Source: Lumbricus terrestris
Taxonomy: Eukaryota > Annelida > Clitellata > Crassiclitellata > Lumbricidae
DNA: 64,000 nt
Direction: 5' to 3'
Assembly: GCA_949752735.1 (NCBI GenBank)
Contig: OX457037.1
Location: forward strand, 37,948,096-38,012,095
This document shows, piece by piece, positions 33,501-48,500 of this stretch. Under the pieces are notes generated by a model. It ran no database searches. It saw nothing but the letters and a program-made list of their open reading frames with translations, and was not told the DNA's origin. Numbering within the stretch: position 1 is the stretch's first letter; each line of letters begins with the position of its first letter. The translations under genes and the position numbers were made by a program.

Positions 33501-36500
33501 ATCACATGTCACATTTGTATCACATGTCACATTTGTATCACATGTCACATTTATATCACATGTCACATTTATATCACAGTGTCCAATCAGTGAGATTATA
33601 CGTGCGTGAAACAACTCAACACAAATTATGTGAATTCTCATAATATATAAATAATATAATAAATAATATAAATATACTTTATGACCATGCTTGAGCCGGG
33701 AGCACCTCCGAGTAGTTTACTTCAAGAGGCGCTATACAAATACTTGAATGAATGAATGGCATATATGCTGATTACTATATAACAAAACTGTGGTTTCACA
33801 AGAATCATATATGTTCATTGCCTTGCAGACAGAGGGTTGGAAATTCGTATCCACCTGAAGCCGCCTCATAAGGACCTTGGGCAAGTCCCTCACTCGCAAT
33901 TACTATAACAAGTGCACATACATACAAGAGGACAACATTCTACACTCCAAGGCAATAAGAACTCCACTGTCAAGCATGAAAAGCAAACCTAGTTACAAAG
34001 ATCATGTGGGCAAACCTGAGAAAATAATTGTAAAGTTTGTCATCACGAGAAACTACGGCAGCAAGATGACACTTACAGGGTTCAGTCTTTCAAGATGACA
34101 CTTACAGGGTTCAGTCTTTTGTCCATCTCTGGTAGAGCCTTCTCCACAGCAGTCTTCTGCAGGAAGACTGTCGCCAGCTCTGTGTTGTCAGCGGCCACAA
34201 CAGACGACGCCTGCTCAATCATGTCCTTCTGCTGCTGTGAAGCACCCTACAAACGACGAATTAAAACAAAACTTATCGACATTAGTTGATTGATTTAAAT
34301 TCAATACTAGCATTCGAATGGGAGCTAATTTCTCAGTTGAATCAATATTTCTTAGTATTGTACATCATAATCAATAGTCAGTCACCTCCTATAAAAACTC
34401 CTAAACATCACCAGCACACATCACACAAGTCAACATAAAATGTCAAAACGACACTGATAATGACGACGACAACATCAGTATTATCAATAATAAATAATGA
34501 TAAGCCATAATACTTCAAAGAAAACGAACATTCATAACAGTATACAAGGTCCCGAAAAAGCTGAACATACCCTCAGAGCTGTCAAGAAGAATGTCTTGAG
34601 CTGCGTACAGATGCTGACATGAACCGGTTCATGGCACATGATCAGGGCCATTCCTGCCGTCATGAATCGCGCCAGATTGTGAGCTGCGGTTCTTAAGTGG
34701 TTCTCGTCTGGGTCGAGAGCAAAGTCCTACAGCACAACATCCATCAGCATATATCACATATACAATATATGTGTTTTATATATAAATATATATATATATA
34801 TATATAAATATATATATGCACCAAAATCAAGCAACCTACTCAGTGGAAATTGATAATGTAGTTTCTGAAGCATACAGTCTCAGCAATACACAGAGATGAC
34901 TAGCAATACACTGCAACAGGCTGGAACACAGAGGGAAGAAACACATAGTTAAGCAGTCACAAATGTGTCTAATCAAAATTAAAAGGTTTAACCCTTTACC
35001 GACCAAGTGCATAGGATTTTCAATATCATTTACTTGGTTATAATCATTAAGAGTTAAGTGGACCTGAAGCAGACATCTAAGTTAGCAGCTGCACTAAAAG
35101 CAACGGCAAAGTTTTTATTGTTCTACAAATAATGCCCTAGCATCATTCGCATCCTCAGCTGATATCCGTGCATGGCACATAAGCATTGTAGAACAAAATA
35201 CAATTCTGCATTACATCAAAGCAGGCTAGAGATACATTTACATTTATCTCAGATTAAATGTAACTTTCACTAATTTAGTGTTACACAACATAATCATAAT
35301 GACAGACGAACCTTTTTGACAATTTGCTCTGAAGTGGTCAGAGCAATCTTGATGGCACGTTCAACGGCTGGAACCATCATCTCTTGTACAGCTCTCTCAA
35401 TTGCCGGTCGAACACATTGCTTCAGTTGCGGGTGTGCTTGGAACAAAGTAATCTGAAAAAATACATTCGTGTAAATGTTCAGTTTTTTAAAAGATGCAGA
35501 TAGTTATTGCTGAATAACATACCGCAAAAGCCAATTAATACTAAGCTGGCTGGATCACCTTGGCGTTTCACTGTCTCGTGCCCTTTAAACAAGTACCAAT
35601 GCAAGTTTAGAGTTTAAAACGAGGAACTTAGTAGTCAGACTGCTGTTTATTACTTATTGCAAAAATAAAAACGTCAATGCTTTTCCACAGCAACATTTTA
35701 CTCTACTAACAACAATACATAATTTTATACATAATGAACTGATAACATTTTTGATACATCCGTCGAAGAATCCTGAAGGCTGATTGAAGCCATCAAAGGC
35801 TTGCCAGAGGATGCCCTATCCCGAGCATGCTGCAGAGGTTCCGAGACGCTGCTACACAAATTACACAGCTATTCACATGTACACACAATCTGACCACATG
35901 GTATTGTAAGAACATGGGCATATTGAGTCACATCATAAGTATATAGGTACAAAAGCTGAGCCACTTACAGAAAAACTACTGAAACAATTACCTGGTCGTT
36001 AATAATGATGTGATTTGAGAGGTTGGAGAAGTTGAGGTTGATTTCATTGTATCCGTACTGCGGCTGGAGAGGAGCGGCAGTCGAGAGTGCAGCAGCAGCA
36101 TTGGATATGGCCGCTGGATTCGATATCACCTGGGTCATCATGGTTGTGGTCGGCGTCGGCATGTTGATCTGCAACGGTTCGTCCGGCTGGGGCGTCGAAG
36201 AATCCTTTGGTTTACTACTAGGAGGCGACAGCTGGTGCTCCAACTTGGTCAGCCGTTGCAAGTCTTTCAGATAGTTCCCTGGCACCAAGTCCTGTGACGT
36301 TACAAACAATTCAAATAGAAAATGTTCAAAATAAATCTCTAACATCCTTTCTAATGCAATATACCGCATGAACGGATGATCCGCAAGCCCTTCTGTAAAA
36401 TAATAATACGGATAACAATTTATCATGTCTCAATAAGAGAAACCGACTTATCCCATCAAAAATTCTACTTTTTAATGCAGTGTTCAATTCTAGTTAATAT

Positions 36501-39500
36501 CCAAATATAAATTGAAACGCAAATTTTCAGTTGAGAATCTTGCTTATGCGGATTAGGCAACAAAGCTGCGTAATGTCAGTTTATCTTGACATAAGGAATA
36601 AACGAAATTGACTGATTGCTAGACAAAAGAGCCTTCCTTTTCTTAAAAAAGAACTGATTCCTTTCCTAAAAAGGAACTGATTTATTATCGTCATAAAAGT
36701 CAGCAAATGCATTTAACACGCATACTTCAAATGAAAGAAGGCAGACCTGTGACAAATCAGCTCAATGACAGTAACAAGAGGAATTGTGTCACTTACGTTG
36801 ACATCAAGGGAGAGATTTTTGCAGAGAACCTCAATCTCAAATTTCAGATTCAGTCTGAGATCATGCTCCATGTGAAGCTCACCAAGGACATTCATAATCG
36901 CCATCGTCCATGGGTTCGGTGGCTTGAAGACCTACGCAGACAAAACACCAAATGTATATTTTTCCTTACAAAAGTGAAAACTCAAGCCATTTAAACAAAC
37001 AGTACTATGACAGTCTTTGTCAAATTGTAACCAAAAGATTTCAAGAAGAGGAACTTTTGTTTACGGGTTCTTATCACTTATAAAAATTCTTTAAAAAAAG
37101 CTGTTGGAAAAATGACAACGCCGCTTTATTCACATGAATTCTTAACTGTAAGCGTTGGCGTTGGGTTAAAAAGAGACCTAAACAGAAAAACTCACAAGCC
37201 ACGTGAACTTGATCATTTGCAGTGAAGCCATGAAAATGGATCATCATCGTCGTCATTGTCAGCATCATCATTATTATCATCATATCGCACTATTTTATGA
37301 TTTTATTTCAAAAGTGCAGGTGGCTGATAAAAGTCTTCAACTGCCTGCAATGTGAGATAAGAGACAGGAGAAGAGTCTCACAAAAAGCTGGTGGCAGTTG
37401 ATTCCATTAATGAGGAGTGCAGTATTCAAAAGGATACATAAGCCTGAAGTCTTTTTGCAAGTTAGTACCGCTGAACAGAGAAAGCTAATTAATCTTAAGT
37501 TTGCTGTGGCAGAATTGGGCAAAAGTTGACACACGTCAGCTAGTTTTGCACTCAACCACGAAGTGTCTTGTAAACGACTACATAATCCATAATGAAAATG
37601 AAAGTTTTCAAGTTGCTGGGCTGGTATAAACACTGTGTGAATTGAATCAACAAAAGTTAGTAGATGCACGTTACAACACAAATAATAAAAGTCTTTTAAA
37701 AAAATTATGTTTACATACAAAAGTAAAAGTATCTTACTCGACTTCTTTGTGCTGACTCGATAATCTTTGCCACAAATGGGACAACATAGAGGAGTTCTGG
37801 TGATCCCATATGATATGCCTCATATAGTAGAGACTTCAAGTCAATGTCAATGTACAAGACTGGCTTGTTTTTAGCCAGAGTCAGCATTCCCAGCCAGTGA
37901 CCCAGGTTCTTCAGAAGGGTTCGATCGGAAAAGTTTGCTGCCACTTTGTCACTTCGTAGTAAGACCTGCACAGATGACAGACAACACAAATTGAAAAAAG
38001 TCAGTCATGCTCTGCTATACAATCACTTAAATCAGTGAATGTGACAAATAAACAAAATTAACACCAGCATTGTGAATGACAAAACAAGAAGAAAATAATA
38101 CACAAATACGTCTGTAATGAATTTCTATTTTACATGCAAAGTGCAGAGTCTTCATGTAATAGGAATCCAGTATAAAAACCATTTTAGATGTTCATTCTTT
38201 ATATAATTGTCATAAGTGGGGTGCGGTGGTATAGTGGGTATGTTCATTGCCTTGCAGCCAGAGGGTTGCAGGTTCGAATCCACCTCAAGCTGTCGCGTAG
38301 GGACCTTGGACAAGTCCTTCATTCGCAATTGTGTGGGCGCTTTGGCGTGAAACTCTGATTCAGTGTCCACACTGTAAACGGGAGCACTTTTGAGTAGTGT
38401 CTTGAATGGGTGCAATAAGAAGTGCACATACATGTATACAATAAAAAAACCAAGTATGCAATTTTGAAAGAAACATCTTCATTTAAGTACAACGAATCTG
38501 GATCTAACCTTGATGTTTCTGTAGGTTTCTCTGATGACCAATTTCAGGAATTCGGTTTTCTTCAACTGATCGATGAACATGCCGTAGAGAACGTGAAAGT
38601 TGTGCTCAATACTCGCTCGCTTCATGACAAGATACTGAGCCACCCACGGCAAGAACTCATCGCCAACAGCTTCTCTCAATTCTGCAGCCTGATAAACACG
38701 AAAAAGGGTTAAAATTGATAAATACTACAACTGAATGAAATAAACAAAATGTAAACATTGTTTGGATAGACATAGCTTTTCCAGCTGCCTAATAGTTGCC
38801 CTGGATGCAGAGTAACTATGAGAAGTTCTTGAAAGATACAAGCGTCCTGTTACATTACATCCAGATAGCCATGTATGAGGCAATAATCTATTTATAACCA
38901 ATAAACACATAAACTAAATAAAAATTTAGAACTTAGTAGGTATTTCAAAGATGAGATGCTAATTTTCAAATTCGTAAGTAAGCTAAAACACACATAGACC
39001 TGTGTATTGCCTTTTAAAGACATTAACTCTTCAAAGGTGCAATTGAATTAAAAATGACAGTAATTAAATTAAAAGTGAAGTCATTTAATCAAAAATGAAA
39101 CTATTTGAACCATGATCAGGACAGAGGCAAAGTGAACATAAATACTTACGTAAATAAAAGAAACAAATATTTTCACAAGATATACCACCGACCCACCCCA
39201 TAACCTAACACTGGTACTTACTTTCTGATCCATGTTTGACTGTGAAAGATTGTTGAAGATGAAGAAGACTTTGTCTTGCAGGACTTCTGGTGGAACAACA
39301 ATACCATCAATTCCTTCTTTGTTAGCCAGCAGAGTATCGATATTTGTGGCCGATGCAATCGAAGTCTGCAAAAGACATATTATCATTAGTCATTGTCAAC
39401 ATAACAGACACCAATGCTATTTTCACCTCAGATATTTGAACAAATTGTGCATGAAGTACTAGTTCAAAATTAAGCATAATCACTTCACTTTCAAAACCCT

Positions 39501-42500
39501 TCAAAAGTTCTCCAAAATGCCTAAATATTTAGATTTGCTACATAACATGATCAACATATATACGTGTGTGTGTGTGCTGGTAAATAAAATTACAAAATAT
39601 ACCTTATGATGCATCACATTAACAAACATTTTAAAAAATTGAAAAAGCCACATTAAATAAAAAGCATTTAGTATTTGAAATTATATTTGAGGGCCTGAAA
39701 AGAAATATAAAACTAAAACATTTGATTATAACCATAAAAGAAAAACACAAGTAAAGCAGTTCACAATTCCTATACAGAACACACGCTCTACCAGTGGTTC
39801 TCAACCTTCTGCAGGCCACGGACCGACAATAATTTTTTGGTTGAATCTTGCGGACCTCTAACTTAAGCGAAAGCAAAAGCGACCTATATAGTATATAATT
39901 ATTATGAAAACATCTTGTAAGGTTATTTGTAATTAGAGATTTGCTTAAATAATTAAAACAAATCCTAACAGCATTTCATTTGTTTCTCAATTTAATTCTC
40001 ATGTAATTACATTTAAAAAGCTAAACTCAAAGAGTCAAAGCTTGACCAATTCAAAATATCCTCATTTTGCTTCGCACAGACTGTAATTCATTTTAAACTT
40101 TTTAAGAAATGGATTATGAGATCTTATCATCAGCCTTTCAGTACACTTAAAAATTTTCAAGCCAGAAATTTTAATAAAAATTTGGACAACAATTCGAATA
40201 AGTGCTATCAAACTTTCACCTAACTAAATAATTACATTTGCTTTTCAACTCTTCTCCACGGACCAATGGTCAGTACCCCATGGACCGGTGCCAGTCTGCA
40301 GCCCACCACTTCGATAACCACTGCTCTATTGAAAGCTTTCTTTTTCCTGCTAAGCTACTCCACGCTTACCCGTGAAGGAGCAGCAGATGTTGTTGGACGT
40401 GAAATGATTCCATGTGCCGACTGAGTGGCGGCCTGTGTCGCTGGGACAGCTGCTCCAGGAGCAGCCGTAGCAGCAACAGGAGGTGCAGCCGGAGTGATCG
40501 CATTCTGAACGGAGACGGCTGAGGAAATGACAACGGCAGCAGCCACCGACGCATGTGGCGGATCCATGGAACGAGCCCCGTATTCGATGTACTTGAACAA
40601 TCACAAAGCATCAGATGAATGCAAACAGTGGGACAATAATAATCATTATTATTAGTTTTAAGAAATTCCATAAAGCACATTGATGCACGGTGAATGCACA
40701 TCTAGTAACTTGAGCATTGTTTAGTCAATAATAGGTATCGAATAATTTTTTTGCTTCTATTAAAATAATTTACTATTGCTTAGACTAGCATGGAAAAGAA
40801 ACTCGGATAATGTTCTCTTGAAGCAGTGCCAGGTACCATAAACGTTACAATTCGAAACAATTTCATGAAACACAATGCATGGTTGATGGCGACTAATAGC
40901 TTGAGAATTGTTTAGATAATTATTATAATTATCAATGAACATTCTCTTCTCGTTAAAATTACTATTGCTTAGACAAGCATGGAATGCAACTCTGATACTG
41001 TTATCCTGACGCAGTCTTATCCAAATAACTGATCATAATGATCAAAGCAAGTCTAAGTACTTACCTCTTTGAGAATTGGTGGAAAGTCAGCAAAATGCGG
41101 AATGGATACCAAAAACTGACAGTACTGAGGATATTCCCTCAGTCTAAAATTTTAAACAAAAAACATCCTGTTATACAACCAGAAACTAACACAGAAAAAA
41201 AACAGTTAACCAGCAAGATAACCGTATTGCTCTCGCCTATACATGAACCCAGATGGCATTTAAAAAAATAAAATTCCAATGCCAGAGGAAACTTCAAAGA
41301 AAATCATATACACCAGCCCATATTGATGACTTATCAGAATCACACAAATTTCTTTCAGCTACATGTCACTGCCATGGCCGCATAATCCAATTAGGCATTG
41401 AACGCACTGTGCCCAGGGACAATGAACCTTTCAGGGGTTTATGAAAGTCTTAAAAAGGAGATATTGAAAATTATAAGTTCAATAATTAAATTTGATGCAA
41501 CAATGAAAAAGGAAATTTCAAATTCTAATTTAACCGTTCTTGTAATTACACTGAAACCGTTTAACTTTCAGATATCGACTTACAGCCGTAATATTAATCA
41601 ACATAAAAAAACAGACCGAGATTTAAAATAAAAACTGAGCATGTTCCTGAATCATGATTTTAAAAAATAATGTCAAGAAACAACGTGAATGCAAAAATAT
41701 GCAGTTAGCTTGAATGTTTACATGGCCATTAAAAGTGTATGAATGCAAGAGTGTCTAGGGCCTACAATGACCTTAAAATGACCCTGGTCACCGCCACATT
41801 TATAGATAAAATTCCTGCGTTATAGTGTCAGCTTTCAAGTCTACAACCATATTACAATGTGGATTTTCAACATAGTCTTCATGGAGACATAACTCATAAT
41901 GCATCGTGTAAACCAGGCAGCATATAAAAATGACAATCCAGACAGTCAATATTTGGCACCAAACGAGTTTTGTATAGTGCATTAGCAAATATTGTGCATT
42001 GGGCTAATAGCTTTCAAGGTACAACAACACTTAACGTTATCTGCACATGAATGATCTAGAGCTGTCTTCCTGGCCAGTCACTCTGGACTGGCTCATTAGA
42101 TATATTGTGCACTGCACTCTTTTTGTACCTGTTGTATACATTGTTGTCAGTGTTAATCACTAGTTGGCCAGGTGTCTGTTTAACACCTGACTGTTATTTC
42201 CTACCACGTACTTAACCTAATGTATCCTGGCCTAGTTTCGCTGAAAATCTACTGGACCAATTGCAGTGGTCATGCACTACCACACTAGTAGCCCCCAATT
42301 GTTTGGTGGCTGTGGCCTATGTGTACACTCTATTGACAATTCATATAAGGCAATTCCGCAACAGGTGTTGCAAATCTTTTTTTTTTTAATTTATCGTTTG
42401 TGTTCCTTGATTGTATTTAGTGTTTGGCGTTAAGTAACATTGATGAACAATGCCGGGCAAACTGCCGCATTCAATCACTGTAACGTTTGCACGGACATAA

Positions 42501-45500
42501 TTAAGCCAGAAGATGACTTTATCTGCACTTTATGTGGCACTCCTTGCCATGAAAATTGTATCATTAATAATACTATTGATTTAAATGCGGACTCCTGGGC
42601 GTGCAAAGATTGTATGGAAAATTTGCAATCATCCACTGAGGGACTACAAACAACGTCTAACATATTAAATATTGATAAATTTCCTAAATTTAACATCTTA
42701 CAAATATCGGATGATGAGGATCTTAGCAAACCTTGCTTCAACAATAATGAATTGGATTCCGATTCCAATTACTTTATAGATCTTGTAAGAGAATGCAAGT
42801 ATTTGACTCCCACGCAATCTGCAAATAGATTCCAAAAAAAAATAATGTTGTGTTTCCGGTAACCCGACCGACCCTCTTTTATTGCCGCGACTCAAATAAT
42901 TTTGTGAAATTTTTTACTTAAAAAAAGTTATTAGAAAAAAATTTAATTAAATTTTTTTTAAATTTTTCGTTGACATAATACGGTGACATTGCCTTCCGTA
43001 TAGAGTTGGATCTTTACTTCCTGGTTGCCAGTCTTGAGCCTGATCATTCTCACTTGAGCCACCTCTAATGGTGACTAGGGAAAATAAATCTAGCAACCTC
43101 TAGGTGTAACTAGTCACTGGCTCGGCCAGTCTGGAACGACTCTTAGCAGTGATGTTCTGTTCACACTCATCTTCCCTTTCCCTTCCCACTTTAGCTTACC
43201 AAAAAAGATGTCAACAAAATGAAATTAATAGAATTGTTTTCTAGAGCAATTTCAGGTACAGACAGTCGGGAAATAGGCAGTTTACACTTGCTTAGAACAC
43301 GTACTTTGCAACTCTTTTACATTACATCCTATTTGCTGACGATTCGAATGCTTTTTACTCCCACCCCTCTTATGAACAGCTAATTAAAATAGCAAATAAC
43401 GACCTAGAAATGGCCAGTGAATGGTTCAGAGCCAACAAGCTTTCACTGAATATTGCAAAAACCAGTTATATAATTTTTAGATCTAGTAAAAAAAGCCTTG
43501 CTCCACCGCCTGGTAGTAACTTGTTAATTGATAATATATCAATACCGCAAGTATACTCATCTAAATTCCTGGGTGTACACATCGACCAGCACTTAAAATG
43601 GAATACACACACAGCTGAGATTTCAAAAAAAAAATCAAAAAATATAGGCATAATTCACAGAATAGCCTATCTCCTTCCACCTCTTGTACTAAAAACATTA
43701 TATTTTACACTTAAACACCCATACTTAAGTTACTGCAATCTCATTTGGACATCTACAATTCTACATATGACACTCACCTAACTAAGCTAAATAGACTGCA
43801 GAAAAAAGCCATAAGAATTATTACTAAATCTCCCTTTAATGCTCACACTAGCCTCTTATATCAACAATTGAACGTGCTAAAAATATCCCAAATTAAATTC
43901 ATCCAAACTAGTACATTTATGTATAAGTATGACAACAACCTTCTTCCACTTGCATTCTCATCCTATTTTAGACCTAACTTATATACTAAAGGCATTAGAA
44001 ATAATAGAGCCTACATAAGTGTCTTTGCAAAAACGAACACTAGAAAGTTTTCTATTACCGGAAAGTATTCGTGCATCCAGGAGTCTCGCTCAGTTTAAAA
44101 TCCAAATCCGTGCATACGCATTAAAAAATGTAAAATGAACTTTTCTTAACCTATGTTCATGTTTATTTATTATTATGTTTTTGATATATGTTTTGAGGGA
44201 AAGTATCCCGCTGCTACTGTTCACTTGCTTTCAAAAGCACCGCCATTAATTAATATTGCATCTGCTTTTTATCTTCTATTGTTACCACAATGAATTTTTG
44301 GTAAATAGGCCCCACTAGCGGGATCACTCCCTTCGGGTAGCCTATTGGTTCTGCCACACTCGGTATTGGTTGCTCACCTGTCCATATCATCGCAAATGTT
44401 AACTCGCAATCAATCACTGTGTGTACTATCCTGTAAGCAAAATTGTCGGCTTGTCTTTGTTTTTTTGGTGGATCAATAAACCAATTGAATTGAATTGAAT
44501 AAGCAAAATGGCAAATAATCTGGAAGGGTGTTCATGAGCCCATGCTATTATGTTCTTGTGAGTTGTCAATTAAAGCAACAAAGTAAGAATGCCTGCCTGG
44601 TCATTCGGCAATTTTTTTAACACAATATTGGATTGCTATGTTGCTCACAATTATTATAGATATACAATGAAAGATTACACTGCACTGCAAGTTTCAAAAC
44701 AAACAGCTGATGTCATCAGTTTCCATTATATGCTACACCTGTCAACTCATTCCATTACAACTGATGCAATCTATCAGCTTGCCTTATTTGCTACCTGAAT
44801 TCTCAAAAGAACACAATATCACTCTGAACATTCAGGATTTTAGAGGAAGTACAAGACATCAGAAGGCAATGATCAAACAATTTCATTCAGAAACATTAGT
44901 GGATGGCAATAATGAGCTCAGTTTTGGGGAATCCTTCTGTTTTCAAACAGCATAAGGCACATAAAAATATTAAAATGTCCCAATATGGTGTTAAATTAAA
45001 CTCTGAGTAACTGAAATACCTTGCAGTTTAAACATGAAGAGCACCTGCTATGGTTATGTCTATATGGTTATGTCTAATTAAACCATTAGGTACCATTAGA
45101 CACTCAACATGCATGCCCAGTCTATAAAAGACTACACAGTCTAAAAGAGTAAACCAAAGACCACATATCTAGAAGAGTAAACCAAAGACTACTCTTTTAG
45201 TGAATATGTCATTCAATAAAAGAGTAGATATGGGTTTTTTGGTTTACTCAACTAGGAACTTTGCAAGTCCACTCCATAGAAGAAATATATTGCAACCACA
45301 TTTAGCAAGTAAGTCCAAAACAATGCATTTTATAATCATTTGTAACAAATATATCAAATTCATTACATTTCAAAACAATTCAATAGTAGAAATTTACTAA
45401 AAGATTAAATTAATATTGCAATTCTATACTTAGGTATTTGCATTAGGAATACCACAATTCCAGTCACTTAAAAACTAGATTCCTTTGGATAATTCAAAAC

Positions 45501-48500
45501 CCACATTTTAAATGGAGAAACTCATGGACAGTTGGACACCGTATTTATTTTTATGAAAACACATAGAAGATTAGACCAGAGATAAAAGTGAGGTCATGTT
45601 AGGGCCTTGCCATTCAATTTCAATCAAGAAATGGACCTGGGTCATTCCGTGTCAAATCAACCAATTTTTTAACATTTTCCCACCTTCAACTTTAGATTTT
45701 GCTAAAAAAATTATCAATTTTTCGTCCACCATTTCCAAGCACAAAAACAAAAATTTTATTAAAATATTTCAAAATTTGACCGAGATACGATATTTTAAAG
45801 TGAGGCGGGGTAGGCGAAAATTTGCATCCGATTTCCCGAAACGTTCTCTGCGGCTATATTCAACATGAAATATCTCAAGAAGCGTTGCAGGTAGAGGCAT
45901 GGGGTTTTCACTGCTGTATTCAGCAAGTTGGTGGCAATCCACTGAGCCTATTATAATGACTGTGTCTTGAGTAGTGACTCCATGGGACAGCTGCCAATAT
46001 GCCATCTCAGAACTCGCAAACTGCATTTTCTTGAATTTGACTGACCGATATCAGAAAATGTACTTGCAAGAAATGTGCAATCTGTTAATATTCTGATTTA
46101 GCAAGTAATTGGCTCCTACTGGATGTACTTTGTTGTGTAATTTGAGTGCAAATTTTTTCATGCTGACATACCAATCTTTGTCGAACTGACGAACGGGGGA
46201 AAACTTTACCAGGTGATTTTGGAAAAATGGACAACTGGAATTTACCCTAACTTCATATTTATGAAAAGTGCATGGCATAAGCTTTCTGGTGATATAAAAA
46301 TTGTCTTGGCACTAGGAAGCATTCAGGAGTAATGCTTTTTTGAATATTACGAAAATTTGCATCCGATTTCGCGAAATCTTCTCTGACGCTATATTAAACG
46401 TGAAATATCTCGAGAACCAGTGTGGGTAGAGACATGAGGTTTTCACTGCTGTATTCAGCAAGTTGGTGGCAATCCACTGAGCCTATTATAATGGCTGTGT
46501 CTTGAGTAGTGACTCCATGGGACAGCTGCCAATATGCCATTTCAGCACTTGCAAGCGGTATTTTCTTGGATTTGCCTTACCGATATCAGAAAATGTACTT
46601 GCAAGAAATGTGCAATCTGTTAATATTCTGATTTAGCAAGTAATTGGCTTCTACTGTATGTACTTTGTTGTGTAATTTGAGTGCAAATTTTTTCATGCTG
46701 ACATATCAATCTTTGTCGAACTGACGAACGGGGGACAACTTTACCAGGTGATTTTGGAAAAATGGACAACTGGAATTTACCCTAACTTCATATCTATGAA
46801 AAGTGCATGGCATAAGCTTTCTGGTGATATAAAAATTGTCTTGGCACTAGGAAGCATTCAGGAGTAATGCTTTTTTGAATATTACGAAAATTTGCATCCG
46901 ATTTCGCGAAATCTTCTCTGACGCTATATTAAACGTGAAATATCTCGAGAACCAGTGTGGGTAGAGACATGAGGTTTTCGCTGCTGTATTCAGCAAGTTG
47001 GTGGTGACATAATGAGCCTATTATACTGACTGTGTCTTGAGTAGAGATTCTTCAGGACGGCTGCCAATATGCCATTTCAGCACTTGCAAGCGGTATTTTC
47101 TTGGATTTGCCTTACCGATAACAGAAAATGTAAGTGCAAGAAATTTATAATCTGTTAATTTTCTGATTTAGCAAGTAATTGGCTTCTACTGTATGTACTT
47201 TGTTGTGTAATTTGAGTGCAAATTTTTTCATGCTGACATACCAATCTTTGTCGAACTGACGAACGGGGGACAACTTTACCAAGTGATATTGGGAAAATGG
47301 ACAACTGGAATTTATCATAACTTCATATTTATGAAAAGTGCATGTAATAAACTTTCTGGTGATATAAAAATTGTCTTGGCACTCAGAAGCAATCAGGAGT
47401 ATTTGTTTTTTGAATATTAGCTATATTTTCCAATTCGCGACTAACTGTTTACAAATTTTGCACGAAATCGTTTTACTGATTCCGTTCGCATGTGACTGCA
47501 TGCTGGATGTTCTGAGCAAAATATGCTGAACACAAACATATTAGTATTCAACTTATACTTCAACAGTTTGCACTGTATGTTGGTAAACATTTTAAAGTTG
47601 ACCAATTAACACGGTTTTACATATTTATAAATAAGCACTCGCCTCACTGACAGGAAGTGGGGTCTGATTTGCCGTTGGCCATGGACAGCTGAAGATTTAC
47701 TGCCCAGTAAACTATTAATAAATCTCAATATCAGACAAACATAAAAGGAATTTTGTTCATGTGTACTTCTTTGGTACATATGTGTGAAAAACTCATAAAA
47801 ATAAATTTTTTATTGCACTGATATGGTTAGTCGCGAATTGGAAAATATAGCTAATATTCAAAAAACAAATACTCCTGATTGCTTCTGAGTGCCAAGACAA
47901 TTTTTATATCACCAGAAAGCTTATGCCATGCACTTTTCATAGATATGAAGTTAGGGTAAATTCCAGTTGTCCATTTTTCCAAAATCACCTGGTAAAGTTG
48001 TCCCCCGTTCGTCAGTTCGACAAAGATTGGTATGTCAGCATGAAAAAATTTGCACTCAAATTACACAACAAAGTACATACAGTAGAAGCCAATTACTTGC
48101 TAAATCAGAAAATTAACAGATTATAAATTTCTTGCACTTACATTTTCTGTTATCGGTAAGGCAAATCCAAGAAAATACCGCTTGCAAGTGCTGAAATGGC
48201 ATATTGGCAGCCGTCCTGAAGAATCTCTACTCAAGACACAGTCAGTATAATAGGCTCATTATGTCACCACCAACTTGCTGAATACAGCAGCGAAAACCTC
48301 ATGTCTCTACCCACACTGGTTCTCGAGATATTTCACGTTTAATATAGCGTCAGAGAAGATTTCGCGAAATCGGATGCAAATTTTCGTAATATTCAAAAAA
48401 GCATTACTCCTGAATGCTTCCTAGTGCCAAGACAATTTTTATATCACCAGAAAGCTTATGCCATGCACTTTTCATAAATATGAAGTCAGGGTAAATTCCA

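Larger units (their letters stand above)
42062..44500 (+). mobile_element. Internally deleted non-LTR retrotransposon (L2/CR1-like)
   Basis: An ORF1 with a PHD finger is followed by a fragment of reverse transcriptase that starts at FADD, and a tail (GGATCAATAAACC) ending in a (ATTGA)n run. The endonuclease and the first half of RT are missing between about 42870 and 43319. The 5' limit is uncertain. Confidence 0.8.

Noticed and set aside
33237..33641. 134-aa minus-strand ORF with [11 protein letters not shown] repeats
   Set aside because: The repeats are the 18-bp intronic array read through. The real CNOT1 exon 26 is in another frame with splice sites.
35757..35860. Plus-strand reading [15 protein letters not shown]
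   Set aside because: It looks like a transposase fragment, but I cannot name the family and it is too short to support.
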